DNA from: Hoplostethus atlanticus
Lineage: Eukaryota; Chordata; Actinopteri; Trachichthyiformes; Trachichthyidae
Assembly: GCA_034670405.1 (NCBI GenBank)
Contig: JAXDDX010000048.1
Coordinates: 2,347,501 to 2,411,500 of the forward strand
Reading direction: 5' to 3'
DNA: 64,000 bases
How positions within the stretch are numbered: position 1 is the stretch's first letter; every line of letters begins with the position of its first letter. The notes beneath the pieces are model-generated. The model saw nothing but the letters and a program-made list of their open reading frames with translations. It made no database searches and was not told the origin of the DNA. Made by a program: the position numbers and the translations under genes. Of this stretch, positions 20,501 through 28,760 are shown in pieces.

Positions 20501-23325
20501 TTTCGACTAAGATGTGTGTATTTTTACATAAAAAAAACCCCAGTGCAGCTTTAAATTCCACGAACATTTGTAATGGAGTGGAGCCGCAGTGCCCTGACAC
20601 TACATGTAAGACGTAAGACAAGAAAGGAAATTTTCAAAGCAAGTAATAGCGAGAAGATGTGAGGCGGGGGATGTGAATCAGGTTAGAAAGAGGAATGTGT
20701 AGTATCTCTTGAAGAGGTGAATTTTCAAGATGCAAAGGAAGATGGGGAGTGACTCAAAACTAAAGTTTTGAACCAAAGAGGAAAACTTTACTTAATTTCT
20801 TTTTTTTTTAATTTGGTTCGTTTAGGTTCACGCTGCCCAATTACATGTAGTTTGAATGGTGTCATTCTCACCTGACCACACAAACTGAACTAAGAACTAA
20901 GAAGAAAACACTCCAGAGCTCCAATAAGCCACTCTAAATATGCTTGGTGTGAATGCACCTTGACTGTCTTGACTAGGGTGGGAAAGTCATGGTAATCGAG
21001 TCAAAGGCTTCAGTTATATTTCCCAAACCTCCTACGTCACTGCTTGAAACTCATACCAAATGAATGCAGGTACCATAAAAATAGGTACCATTTATTTATT
21101 GTGAGAGGTCACCTATTGTTTTAACCAGGCTTTGGACTGATTGAGTGCCTTACCTGGACAAAAAAGCATGGCTTGCAGCTCTTTGACCACTGGATGACTG
21201 CTTATGTTGTCAATGCTCCAGCTGAAGAGCCTTTCCTGGGTCAGGGTTGCACAGGCATTGAGGGCGCGGAGCAGCCTCGTCTCCAAAGAGATATTCCAGA
21301 CATTCAGGTCGGTCATATTCCCAACAAAGGGCTCTGTGAAATTCCCTCCGAAGGAATCCTGGTCCTGACCCAGGATGAGTATACCATCACTGTGGATATC
21401 CCTGGGAGTGTCCGTCCCCGAGCCCATGTCCTTCCTCTCCCCGTCCACATGGATAGCCCAGTGGCCGTCACTCCGGCGCCAGGTAACACAGAGGTGATGC
21501 CACGCCCCGTCGTTGGGGAAGGAAGCCTTGTACGGCCGGTGCTGCCCGTGGATGATGAGCGCCAAGAGGATGCGTCCCAGCTTGTCCACTTGTCCACGTA
21601 GCTGGAACTCGTTGATGAAGACGGGTGCGGCGTAGGAGAAGATGGTGGACACCTCATCCCAGTCTGGATCCCACTGGATACGAACACAGACAGTCACAGC
21701 AGACAAGCCGGGAAAGGACATGTTGATGCGAGCAAAGCCCTCGCGTGATTCCCTTGGGAAGTTCAGAGATGAAAACTGTAAATCTAAGCAAGAGGAAAAG
21801 GAGAAACCATTGATTCAGCTGTAAATGTCAGCGATTTCAGTTTGTTGACCATGTGAACTCTTTTTCTGCACCCTTCAGCCGCACATTCATACAGTTAAAC
21901 TCATTCACTCCTGGGAGCTGCCCAGTACAACCATCTTCTACCGTTGGTCACTGAACAACTCCACCGGAGCACCTGGGAGTTAAAGGGGCAATAAGTAAGG
22001 TTTCTACTGCCCCATATCACAAAATGACCATAACATATCTGGGGTTGATCGGATCAATGCCAATGACTCAACCATTACTTGGCCGGGTGCTGAAAATTCT
22101 GGCTTTCAAACAAGTCGCCGATAGAGGGCGATAAAAGTCATGGATTCCTCAATGCACCTGTAACTGCCTTGCTCAACTACATCTCAGTGGTAGTTGTTGA
22201 AGGAGGGAGTTGAGCATTGTTGAGCATTGCTCATTTCTATCCCCCACCCTGATTTCATAGCCAGTCAAGGGATTCAAAACAGTGAACTCCCAGTCACAAG
22301 CCTGCTTCTCTAACCTTTGAGCTCCTGCCACCCCCTTTCTATTCAATGAGAACTCAGAACAATATGATATGAAACTATTTTTTATTAGTTTGTAAGTAAA
22401 GGCTTCCACTCACACTGCTTGGCAAGGGCCAGGGGCTTGGAAGCTGAGGCTGCTTTGCTGAGATCCTCAACCCAGATGGGTGAGTGGACTCCAGCCTGCT
22501 TGAGCAGCTCCAGTGCTCCCTGCTGGTCCTCTGGCTGGTCCAGGGTGGTGAGGGAGCTGAACTGGCCTCTGCAGAAGCTGTCGGCCCTGGGGAAGGGCAG
22601 CAAGTCGTTGATCAGCTGAAAGGCCCAGTCTGAAGTGAGGTGCACGGGTCTGGCATCTGCTGGGCAGACAGACATAGAAAACAATCACAACAAACAGGAC
22701 AGCTTCTATGAAATGTTACAATGAAATGTCAGTCCAATATGACTGTGTACTGATGGGCCAAACTGATAGGGCGGAAAAGAGACCAGGACTGTGAGTTGAA
22801 AATGCTGGCCACTACATGGCCACTAAATGTGATTAAGAGGCTCTCACCATGTGAGCCCCTCTCTCTGTCTGGCCCAGCATGTGTTGGCTCACTGTCACAC
22901 ACCACCTACAGGAGGAAAACCTAAGTTTACATTAGAATTTCAACAATTGCAGTATTTACATGCACAGTTGATATTTGATGAGTTTCATTCCAAAATGAGA
23001 TATGGAGTATTTGAAAAAACTGATGCCGCTTGCTACAATATGACTGCTGGCATGAAAGTAAAAGACATTACTATATGGGTTACTACTAAACACATGAGCC
23101 ATCTTAATCTTGCCTGAGGAATTTCATGTAGCAAAATTATTGCAAAATGTATATATAGCAAATTAATACCATCTCAGCATGACAAATCTTTGTAAAAAAA
23201 GAAAAGAAAAAAAAGCTAAACAGTAACTATTTACATGGCCTTTGTGTTATATACCATAGAATGTGCAGAAGAATCATTACCACAGTGGAGAAGAACATTA
23301 GTCCAGTTAGCAGGGCTCCAGTCAT
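6723..23325 (-). CDS. adgrd2: Adhesion G protein-coupled receptor D2 (partial, 15 exons)
   Basis: Spliced minus-strand gene for a cell-surface adhesion GPCR, partial at the 3' end. The exon join gives 2368 coding bases (residues 1-789 plus one base). Residues 1-16 look like a signal peptide. Residues about 120-320 form a pentraxin/laminin-G-like domain with the pentraxin signature H213-x-C215-x-T-W218. Residues about 327-650 form the GAIN domain, ending in a GPS motif (W634, C639, C651, C653, H655) with predicted self-cleavage between T656 and T657, exposing the tethered agonist that begins TNFALLLQVYE. TM1 is residues 680-704, TM2 about 717-735, and TM3 about 742-767 containing the adhesion-family motif WMLVEG (758-763) and conserved C741. 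The segments VYEVQRSPE, GVPKSDRTTVHKN and WMLVEGLLLW favour ADGRD2/GPR144 over ADGRD1. TM4-TM7 and the tail are missing, presumably left of the window. All 14 introns have GT-AG borders and compatible phases. The ligand is unknown, and signalling of this receptor is inferred from the family. Confidence 0.85.
7003..7383 (+). mobile_element. Probable solo LTR in intron 14
   Basis: About 380 bp that starts TGTGGCAGAC and ends CTGTCTGCCA, so the ends are short inverted repeats with TG...CA termini. An AATAAA lies near 7326, close to the 3' end as in LTRs. No internal retroelement genes flank it. The flanking bases do not form a clean target duplication, so the call is tentative. A related 3' end piece may lie near 6500-6530. 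Confidence 0.5.
7415..7510. repeat. Fragment of a CCGATAT-rich DNA transposon family
   Basis: Contains ATACTGATATCGGCC and CCCATATCAGTC, the sequence style of the non-autonomous hAT-like family also present at 11960, 17130-18215, 25365, 34945, 44985 and 55605. Only a fragment is preserved. Confidence 0.5.
7900..8150. repeat. Dispersed repeat family A, copy 2
   Basis: Diverged copy of the repeat at 5570-5930, sharing GGATTTCTCCCTGTATGATT, TCTAGAAAGAAGC and a downstream GACCCAGGAATGCAGGGT. It lies in intron 14 of the receptor gene and has no coding content. Confidence 0.65.
8304..8406 (-). CDS. adgrd2: adgrd2 exon 14 (ICL1 and TM2)
   Basis: 103 bases, residues 704-738, GVPKSDRTTVHKNL (first intracellular loop) then the span LIVALGIAELLLMCSDW. 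The acceptor GCGCAG follows directly on a (TG)n run. Donor GTGAGAC, phase 2 to phase 0. Exons 13 and 14 together are 207 bases, exactly 69 codons. Confidence 0.9.
8413..8546. repeat. (CA)n arrays next to the TM2-exon acceptor
   Basis: Two CA runs (about 8415-8441 and 8504-8546) separated by a CA-rich interruption. On the gene strand they read (UG)n, and the first one takes the place of the polypyrimidine tract of exon 14. Confidence 0.95.
8781..8884 (-). CDS. adgrd2: adgrd2 exon 13 (TM1)
   Basis: 104 bases, residues 670-703, RSPENEKALQ followed by the first membrane span VLTFIGCGVSLCGLLFTFIL and FIAV. The acceptor is TTTCAG preceded by about 13 TG units instead of a normal pyrimidine tract. 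Donor GTGAGTC, phase 0 to phase 2. Confidence 0.9.
8889..8922. repeat. (CA)n array next to the TM1-exon acceptor
   Basis: On the gene strand this is (UG)n ending in UUUCAG at the exon 13 acceptor; four bases separate the array from the exon border. Confidence 0.95.
9011..9137 (-). CDS. adgrd2: adgrd2 exon 12 (GPS and tethered agonist)
   Basis: 127 bases, residues 627-669. It carries W634, C639, C651 and C653 and the cleavage triad region CNHTT (653-657). Canonical GPS sites read HL|T or HL|S; here it is HT|T, so histidine and the nucleophilic threonine are kept while leucine is replaced. The tethered agonist begins TNFALLLQVYEVQ. Acceptor TGCTCTAG, donor GTAACATG, phase 2 to phase 0. An inverted copy of its last about 28 coding bases plus donor lies in intron 9 at 10320-10359. 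Confidence 0.92.
9355..9413 (-). CDS. adgrd2: adgrd2 exon 11 (GAIN, CAFWDF strand)
   Basis: 59 bases, residues 608-626, DPTDRTVYDPVCAFWDFDL. The CxFWDF strand directly before the GPS is a hallmark of adhesion GPCRs. Acceptor CCCATAG, donor GTAAGTA, phase 0 to phase 2. Confidence 0.88.
9508..9613 (-). CDS. adgrd2: adgrd2 exon 10 (GAIN subdomain B strands)
   Basis: 106 bases, residues 572-607, beta-strand pattern YLGTILGSSIISTTVL and VSTAVRFQLRYRTQ. Acceptor TAACCAG, donor GTTAGAA, phase 2 to phase 0. Confidence 0.82.
9852..10556. repeat. Rearranged repeat cluster in intron 9
   Basis: Two blocks each occur twice in opposite orientation. Block X is at 9852-9909 and inverted at 10306-10388; it contains material matching the end of exon 12. 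Block Y (62 bases, 60 identical) is at 10020-10081 and inverted at 10495-10556. The order X, Y, inverted X, inverted Y is not a simple hairpin or tandem. An (AAAC)n run lies at 10138-10163. Confidence 0.8.
11111..11216 (-). CDS. adgrd2: adgrd2 exon 9 (GAIN subdomain B)
   Basis: 106 bases, residues 537-571, containing KLTLVNTWYGSLWPLF and the sequon in ENITMVP. Acceptor AATGCAG, donor GTAACG, phase 1 to phase 2. Confidence 0.78.
11626..11760 (-). CDS. adgrd2: adgrd2 exon 8 (GAIN domain)
   Basis: 135 bases, residues 492-536, KLEVQQQRLQEGSGGSRFCG then a glutamine-rich end IQDLHNN. Acceptor TTTTTTAG, donor GTAGGAA, phase 1 to phase 1. This is the least conserved-looking part of the domain. Confidence 0.75.
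11960..12090. repeat. Fragment of hAT-like CCGATAT family
   Basis: Within intron 7 of adgrd2; shares GCCAATATTTTTGGAATGAA and AGCTGATATTTTGTG with the copy at 55605-55735. Fragmentary and non-coding. Confidence 0.45.
12690..12830. repeat. Common teleost interspersed repeat
   Basis: Contains CTACCCGCTTAATCC and AGCCTATCCCAGCATGCATT then CACCCTGGACAGGTTGCCAG. An opposite-orientation copy is at 35795-35875. This sequence is widespread in fish genomes; its class is not assigned here. Confidence 0.65.
13862..13973 (-). CDS. adgrd2: adgrd2 exon 7 (GAIN domain)
   Basis: 112 bases, residues 455-491, VVSGPMDVVKSIDRMVTGLS through HLTIHSPNI. Acceptor ATTTCAG, donor GTGAGTC, phase 0 to phase 1. HSPNI plus the next exon's KLEVQ forms a beta strand typical of the GAIN core. 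Confidence 0.8.
14785..15102 (-). mobile_element. tRNA-derived SINE, about 320 bp
   Basis: The minus strand begins with a tRNA-like head: box A TGGCTCAGGCGG and box B GGTTCGATCCC are both present at 15040-15100. The body includes AAAGCGCTATATAAGTACAG, a very common fish repeat sequence. The head ends exactly where the DNA transposon at 15103 begins. No protein is encoded; the element lies in intron 6 of adgrd2. Confidence 0.8.
15103..16170. mobile_element. Tc1-like non-autonomous transposon split by a LINE
   Basis: The left end (15103 onward) starts AGTCATGCTTCAAAGTTTGT followed by GAACCCC, and the right end (about 16145-16170) is its inverse, GGGTTCACAAACC then TTCAAGCATGACT. Part of the interior (15930-16025) recurs at 30205-30315. 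A 5'-truncated LINE with poly-A tail (about 15235-15778) interrupts it. Confidence 0.7.
15235..15778 (+). mobile_element. 5'-truncated L1-like LINE end with poly-A tail
   Basis: The plus strand encodes a fragment MWLRSFLDMERAVSLHEDLS followed by EWSNVVEL, resembling the C-terminus of fish L1-clade ORF2. A non-coding tail follows with AATAAAAC and an A-rich end at 15750-15780. It sits inside the transposon at 15103-16170. The family is inferred from style, and the target duplication is not clear. Confidence 0.55.
16830..17117 (-). CDS. adgrd2: adgrd2 exon 6 (GAIN subdomain A)
   Basis: 288 bases, exactly 96 codons (residues 359-454), phase 0 at both ends, acceptor GTCCCAG and donor GTACCG. Encodes helical sequence including QMSWAEVCTVLDVSLQALEE and a sequon in GNYSHTS. 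This matches the alpha-helical half of a GAIN domain. Because the exon is symmetric, skipping would keep frame. Confidence 0.8.
17130..18215. repeat. hAT-like non-autonomous element interrupted by a solo LTR
   Basis: The two halves 17130-17400 and 17986-18215 show the pattern of the 25365-25690 copy (GATATTGACC, GGTCTAAATGCTGTTTCAGG, CAACCCATATCAGTCC). Between them lies the LTR at 17401-17985. The element sits in intron 5 of adgrd2. Confidence 0.55.
17401..17985 (+). mobile_element. Solo LTR copy 1 with internal duplication
   Basis: Begins TGTCACGG and ends CCTGACA, is about 585 bp long and closely resembles the LTR at 33601-34115. It has a TATA-like TATACCCCGG near 17580 and a late ATTAAA. 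A roughly 42-bp tandem duplication near 17780-17865 (GCTTCCCTCGCTCCTGCCTC twice) explains its greater length. The flanks TGAAT and GGAAT resemble a mutated 5-bp target duplication. No internal retroelement genes are present. Confidence 0.75.
18439..18533 (-). CDS. adgrd2: adgrd2 exon 5 (start of GAIN region)
   Basis: 95 bases, residues 327-358, ESYLKMKELSDSRSSQPTAF then a helix-like HLMKLSNKTQ. Acceptor TGTAACAG, donor GTAAAC, phase 1 to phase 0. It joins in frame to exon 6; using the open frame at 18234-18350 as an extra exon would break the frame. Confidence 0.72.
18959..19100. other. CTGCAG-rich low-complexity patch in intron 4
   Basis: Several CTGCAG and CCTGCAG repeats lie close together. 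No exon frame with splice borders fits the gene here; the exon 4 to exon 5 join is in frame without it. Confidence 0.45.
20280..20560. repeat. Dispersed repeat family B, copy 1
   Basis: Shares GCTGTTTTAGGAGA-like, CGTCACTTCCTGTG, CAATTAC(T/C)GGGG and CTGTTGCAGCC strings with 24560-24815 in the same order. It lies in intron 4 of adgrd2. Related fragment material at 20700-20760 belongs to the repeat described at 3396. Confidence 0.6.
21154..21783 (-). CDS. adgrd2: adgrd2 exon 4 (pentraxin/laminin-G-like domain)
   Basis: The largest exon, 630 bases, residues 117-326, phase 1 to phase 1, acceptor TTGCTTAG and donor GTAAGG. It encodes a complete jelly-roll domain with W154, the signature HLCVTW (213-218), GQDQDSFGGNF and VGNMTDLNVWNISL. 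C149 and C215 are placed to form the usual pentraxin disulfide. Three N-glycosylation sequons (NFT, NMT, NIS) sit close together. An extracellular binding role is expected, but the partner is unknown. Confidence 0.88.
22414..22659 (-). CDS. adgrd2: adgrd2 exon 3 (N-terminal region before pentraxin domain)
   Basis: 246 bases, residues 35-116, phase 1 to phase 1, donor GTGAGTGG. The acceptor is a tandem CAGCAG: splicing at 22659 adds one codon (alanine), splicing at 22656 omits it. The segment contains one cysteine in DSFCRGQF and leads into the pentraxin-like domain. Confidence 0.75.
22848..22905 (-). CDS. adgrd2: adgrd2 exon 2 (end of leader, N-terminus)
   Basis: 58 bases encoding VVCDSEPTHAGPDRERGSH (residues 16-34), acceptor TGTAG and donor GTGAGAG, phase 0 to phase 1. 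The first residues complete the signal peptide. The exon is short and the sequence is not recognisable by itself; it is placed by matching phases on both sides. Confidence 0.65.
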
Positions 23326-23348
23326 CTCTAAGTCAATGTGATCTCCAG
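23281..23348 (-). CDS. adgrd2: adgrd2 first coding exon (signal peptide)
   Basis: The ATG at 23325-23323 starts MTGALLTGLMFFSTV, a hydrophobic leader; the exon ends at 23281 before donor GTAATG (phase 0). A good acceptor (TTTTATTTCAG) ends at 23349, so a further upstream, probably untranslated, exon is expected. The 23 bases between acceptor and ATG are open in frame, so a more upstream start cannot be excluded. No TATA box or start site was located. Confidence 0.65.
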
Positions 23349-24559
23349 CTGAAATAAAACACGTTTAGGTAGATGTGGTAGAATATTTCCACTGGATCAA
23401 ATAGTCAGACATATTCCACACTAGAAACCAGCTCTGTATTTCTATCGAGTGACAAAATGAATGCATGAGCTTATTTTGGCAATTTATCCTGACAATGCTA
23501 TCTCAAATGAAATTACTACATAGCAAGTAAGGAACTATTCAGCCTACAGCACAACAGACTATAACATTCATTGTAAATCCAGGTTCATTGTAGCTCTCGG
23601 TTGTAGATTCCCATTTCTCCGGGACAGAAAAGAAAATAAACTCTTTTTTTGTGTGCAATCTGGCCACAATTCCACACGCACGGGACGATCCGAAACCCAA
23701 TCTAGTCCAGTCCCCTCGTCCAGTACCTTGGCCTCGATGTCCAGCATGTCCAGAGTGCCTGGTCTTCTCTCCGGGAGAACCAGAAATCCCAATCTATCTG
23801 TCCAGCAGTCCCGGTCTGCCTCCTGCCTCCCTTCAGATCCCCCCCTGAAGCCAGCAGCAGCCCTTTCTCATGCAAATGGGGTCATTTTTTAAAAGAACCC
23901 TACTTACGCAAGCAGTGTCAAGCGTTTGGCATGGAGAAGTTCATCAAGAGCAACAGGGCGGCAGACATTTTAACCACATTCCCCTTATTTATGCCTTCTA
24001 TAGGGCACTCTGAAGTTAATTTAAACACCTGTTTTATTGGTGTACTTCACACTCGATAAAATATTATTACTCCTCATGTAATCAGTGTACAGTAAGCCGT
24101 AAAAGGTTGTCCATTTGGATGGCTTTCATCCAGTGTTTCCGTGCACCATAATGGAAATGTGTGCATCTCCATTCACAAAGAGCAACACAATATGTGCCAT
24201 GTCCAACATGCACTTTTGTGTATCTTTAAAGCTGCACTAGGCACCACGTGGTAGCCAAAGTCATCATGTTACTGTTTTCTGTTTTTACTGTAAACACTGC
24301 AATTGTCATAATTTTATCATAATTGATAACTGATATCATAACGATATTGATAACTGCAGGAAGGATAACTAGAGGAAGTGATGATTTGATTGGTCATAGG
24401 CTCACCACATTTACGGATAATGTATTCCTGCGCCGCGTGCCTCGAGCCACGAAATTAACCAAAAATCGCCACACCCCGTGCACTCCACACCATGTACTTT
24501 TGACTGCACTTTGCACTGTGCGCCATTGATTCACGAAAATAGAGCCCTTAGTGTGTGGT
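23349..24559. other. Upstream region of adgrd2, no gene recognised
   Basis: An untranslated first exon is expected somewhere in or beyond this region but was not identified. On the minus strand 23690-23830 shows a short Gly-rich reading (GSPGEK ... GHAGHRGQGTG) reminiscent of a collagen helix, interrupted by frame changes and not linked to convincing splice sites. Confidence 0.4.
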
Positions 24560-24815
24560 GGGGGTGGGGTTGGAGAAGAGGTGAAGCCATTGTTGGTGAG
24601 CCCTTTCTGGACGGTGCGCTTGCTTCCTGCTGTTTTAGGAGAGACTTGTGTATTTGACTCTTGAGTTTCGATTTCGTCACTTCCTGTGTGTGCAGATTTC
24701 TCACCAGGGACCATACCGACATCAGAATTGAATTTGGGTAAACAGAATAATTCTACAGGGTCTCAATTACCGGGGATGGGGCGCACTTCTCTGTTGCAGC
24801 CACATTTTTCACACA
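24560..24815. repeat. Dispersed repeat family B, copy 2
   Basis: Diverged copy of 20280-20560, immediately followed by a short CA run. Non-coding. Confidence 0.6.
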
Positions 24816-25364
24816 CACAAACACACACCCACTCATGTACTTCAGAGTAGGATCCCTGGACTAAAGCCATGACATCACTAATGCCCAAAATACACTGAGA
24901 CTTAAACAAAGACTGATCAAGACAAAACCAGATATTAGTATTCCACCTAGGCATCAAGTTGGTGTGAAAGACTGGCCACCGGCCTGCAATCGTCAAAGCC
25001 TCCATCGGCATCGCTCTCTCTCGTGCTCCCGTCTCCTGACGACTGAACAATGACTTACTCCTTCAATCACGCCGCAGGCTTAAAAGTGTGAAAATGCAAA
25101 TGTTTACTTGTCAGTGTTTACTTGACACTGAAGAAAAATGTGCTTACACAATAGGAAAAGATTTCGTCAACTGAAAATCAGGAATTTATGTTCTTAAACA
25201 CTTTGAGTTGTAAAGCCGAGTGACTCAAAGTAGCAGGTCTTTTTTCTCCAGTGTGTACCAATGTAAACCAACCAACATTTCCAGTCTTCAATCCAATAAA
25301 TCATTATATAAACAAAATCACTAGTGGGGTGACAGTGTTTGAACTGCAATTATGCAGACTTTTA

Positions 25365-25690
25365 ATTAAGGTTTGACTGATATGGGCTTTTGAAAAACGA
25401 TAGCGATACCGATATTTTGCGCCAATATTCAATATTTTTTTAAAAACATGACCAGTTTCATACCAAGAAAATTCCCCAGAACTGCACTCTTGCTAGTGTG
25501 GAAAAGCCTGTCAAACAGCATTTAGATTCTCCATTGAAACCCTGGATGATACAAGTTAAGGGCATCTCATAGACAACCAGTAGTAGTATTGATCAATTCT
25601 ACAATAAATATGCAATCATTTAAACTGCATCATATCCATCACATCAGAGGTGGAGTTAGTGAAGTTACACTGTGCCATTTTCAATGATCT
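25365..25690. repeat. hAT-like CCGATAT family copy
   Basis: Contains TTTGACTGATATGGGC, CGATACCGATATTTTG and ATTGATCAATTCTAC in the order seen in the interrupted copy at 17130-18215. Non-coding. Confidence 0.55.
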
Positions 25691-27560
25691 CTCTGAAAAG
25701 TGGAATTAGACAGTCACTGTCAAACTCTGTTAAGTCTGCAAACCATAGAGCCACAAACTGCATACCATGCCGCTGTCTCACTGCAGTAAAACCCATTAGA
25801 GGTTAATATATAAAACCTAACCGCCACACTAAAACCTCTGCCACCTGGTCTTTACACACTGACGACTAAATGAAGCTGCAATAGGAGTAAGAAGTCAACA
25901 CAGCATACACAAGAATGCATATGATACAAATACCCTATGGTGCAGTGTTCAGAATGCTGCCTGAAGGCAAATAGTGTATATGTAGTCTGCTCACTATTGT
26001 ATATCTTGCATTGTCCCTGAATGTGAGGTCCTGATGTCGCTGTACTTTGTGTACTTATGTTACTATGTTAGTTGTTGATAAGTCCCTGCACCCACATCAG
26101 GAAGACAAATTCCTGCACAGTTACCTACATGGTAAATAAAGTCATTCTCAAAGAGGGCACGATAGGAAGTCAGTTCGTTTTGACAGTTCCGATTGCTGAC
26201 GTGAAATAAAGGCTTTTCATTTTAATTTTGATTCTGAATGATAATCACCATCCCGATCTGTTAGCCTGCCTGTAGAAAGAAGAAATGAGGAAGGAGAAGC
26301 CAGCTTTGTTGCTGGTGTGAATGCCGTCTGGGAAAATCAGACTTGAAAGTGAAAATGTGCAAATGTCCTGCATCTCTCAAAGGCCAACGTTGAGGTGCCG
26401 TGGAGCAAGACAGCTCCTTGGCGGCCAAAAGTACAAGGCTGCGGTTGTACTGGAAACCAGTTATGTGTGTGTGTGTGTGTGTGTGTGTGAGTGAAGCGGC
26501 GTTGAAGAGGCACGAAGAGGTGTTGCTAAAAAAAGAGCGCACAAAGTCAGCAAATCTTGCTTGGGTAAATAAAAAGATGTAAAGAAACGGTGCAACATTT
26601 CATGACTCTCATTGGTGAACATTCCTGTGGCAGCTGTGTCTCGGGCATTGTCCGCGCACACAAAAATGCTTATTTCCACGACAACAGCAATTAAAGTTTC
26701 TGGTAGACATCTTGGGTGCGCTGCGGGAGATTGCCATAAAACTCCGGGAATTGCTGTTTCTGAGGCAATTCTATCTGTTGTAATTCTACGATCAGGACTT
26801 TTCTGAGCGGTTGGACGAATTGGAACTCGTAGATGAGGCAATAAGCAGTGGGTGACCGTGATATAAGTTGTGTTAGATGTGGCGTGTTGTGGGTGCAGAA
26901 CACTGTGTTCGGGGCGGTGCTGGGGTAGGTCAACTACAACCCAATGAACTGGGTCATAAAAACAGCGGCAGTCAACAGAAATGTGGAGCAAGAGATACTA
27001 GGGCATTTTCCTGTGGCTCCCAGAGCAACACGTTCAACCACAACACGGCGGAAAACTGTACAACGAGACCCCTCAAATCTTCGGAGAGGCCCTGACCTAC
27101 TTCACTGCTTACAACAGTTGGAATATTTCTATTGTGGGGACGTTTCTATTGCGATAAGCCTACATTTGTCCAGTGTACTGCGATGTCTAGCTTCTTATCA
27201 TTAACGCAGACATAATAGCAACAAAGCTGGTAATTGTCTTATGTGTGTATACGTTGGTGTTTCTTTAGGTATACACTTGGGTTCAGTCTGTGTTCAGGAC
27301 TCTTTCAGTGTTGCTTGCCGCTGGCCTTGTTTCACTCTGTGTCAACACAAAGCTCTTCGGGAGGCGTGGTAGACTGAGCGACTAAGGGAAGGACTGGGAA
27401 GCCATTCAAGTTTTGTTTTTTTTTGGGTGGGGGGAGTCTAACTCCACACGCCACAACCACACATAAATCTAACATCTTTAACCTGTGTGTTTCGACCACA
27501 TTTAACAGTCACAGTCCTTTACGAGACTCCTATGTGCTAAATAACAATAGTCCGCCGGTT
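25691..27560. other. Intergenic DNA with a (GT)n run
   Basis: A GT array lies at 26464-26489. Open frames of 60-176 codons overlap it or run across low-complexity sequence and show no domain. No gene is supported. Confidence 0.5.
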
Positions 27561-28760
27561 TGTCCCAGTTATTTGGGCGATCTCCCCTGCTTTTGCCCGG
27601 AGTCAACAAATGCCATTGGTCAAAAGCTCCTCTTCATCAACAGATTTGGCCGCGACGAGCAGCAGCTCACAAAAGAGGCTGGGCTAATTGACCTCCTCCC
27701 TCTGCTGTCTCTTCCCTCCACTGTAACTTTGCTGCCATCGCCACCCAGTGCATTTCCATGACAACCTGGGGATTGTAAGAACGGTATGGAAACGTCAAAC
27801 ACTTGGCGGGCTCGCACCGGCGCAATACAAAAGGCCTGTGACCTACATGTGGAGGGAGGATGAAGGCTTTTCCCAGAAGAACCGGCCCAACAGAGCCTTG
27901 GCCCATGGGACAGAAGCACATTTACACTCCTCTCCCCAAAGGTTTTTGCCTGACCCAACTGCTCAGTTGGAAGGCAGCCATGAAATAAGGTTGACTCTTC
28001 TAGCATGTTGAAATGCTTCAAACAATTGCACAGGAAATATATTGTGTCTGAATCTCCCAAAGCAGAACTCACCGTTTCATGTAACATGATATGAAAATGG
28101 TGCCGCTGTGGGCAGGGAATACATGTTTCTCTAAGTACTTTGGGGAGGGAGTTCTGCAAACGCCTTGTAAAGTACGTGGAATGCTTTCTGCAAAGTCTGT
28201 GAATTCTCCAAAAGCTTGCACCCCAATTTATACCATCAAAAGGAATGTGCGCTTTGAAAAGGCAACACTCTGTCAAATCTCAAATCTGAAAGATGAGGCG
28301 CAGGCATTCACGCTGCACAAATCCTATGATACATCTACAGATAGATTTATGGAATTGGGGGGGCAGAAAATGCTGGAATGCTCCCTCGTAAACAAACATT
28401 CCTGGCTGGCCGGCCATCGGGGGCCATGTTTGTTTGGCCTAATCTGCCCACAGCAGATAGTCTTTATGACCGCCCCTTTGGCCATCAATCAGGGCTGCTG
28501 GTGAGGACCTGGGCCGGTCACAGCAGGGGTCACACCATCTCCAAGGAGACCGCCTTTAAAAGCGGCCATATAAATGATGTAGGGATGTTGGCATGAAACA
28601 AAGAGAAAGAGAATGACAGCGGGAGAGAGGGATGGGCCAGTCCAGCCTAAGTTGCATCCTTGGGCAGAATTGTACTGCAGCTTGAGTGACACAATCCTGA
28701 CCCGAGTCAACCCCCTTTTCCCACAATAAGAGACGATACAACATGATACAATAAGAGTTA
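27561..28760. other. GC-richer, repeat-poor block; possible regulatory element
   Basis: No simple repeats or mobile elements were recognised. A minus-strand open frame of 218 codons spans 27620-28276 but has no domain, no start context and no splice partner, so it is not called as a gene. Near 28550-28575 a short palindrome CCGCCTTTAAAAGCGG is followed by CATATAAATG, which could be a promoter-like TATA. Regulatory function is inference only. Confidence 0.3.

Noticed and set aside
26461..26991. 176-codon open frame on the minus strand
   Set aside because: It ends in a CA-repeat artefact (His-Thr run) and shows no recognisable domain.
27620..28276. 218-codon open frame on the minus strand
   Set aside because: No domain, no splice context and no compositional sign of coding. 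One long frame is expected by chance in a GC-richer stretch.
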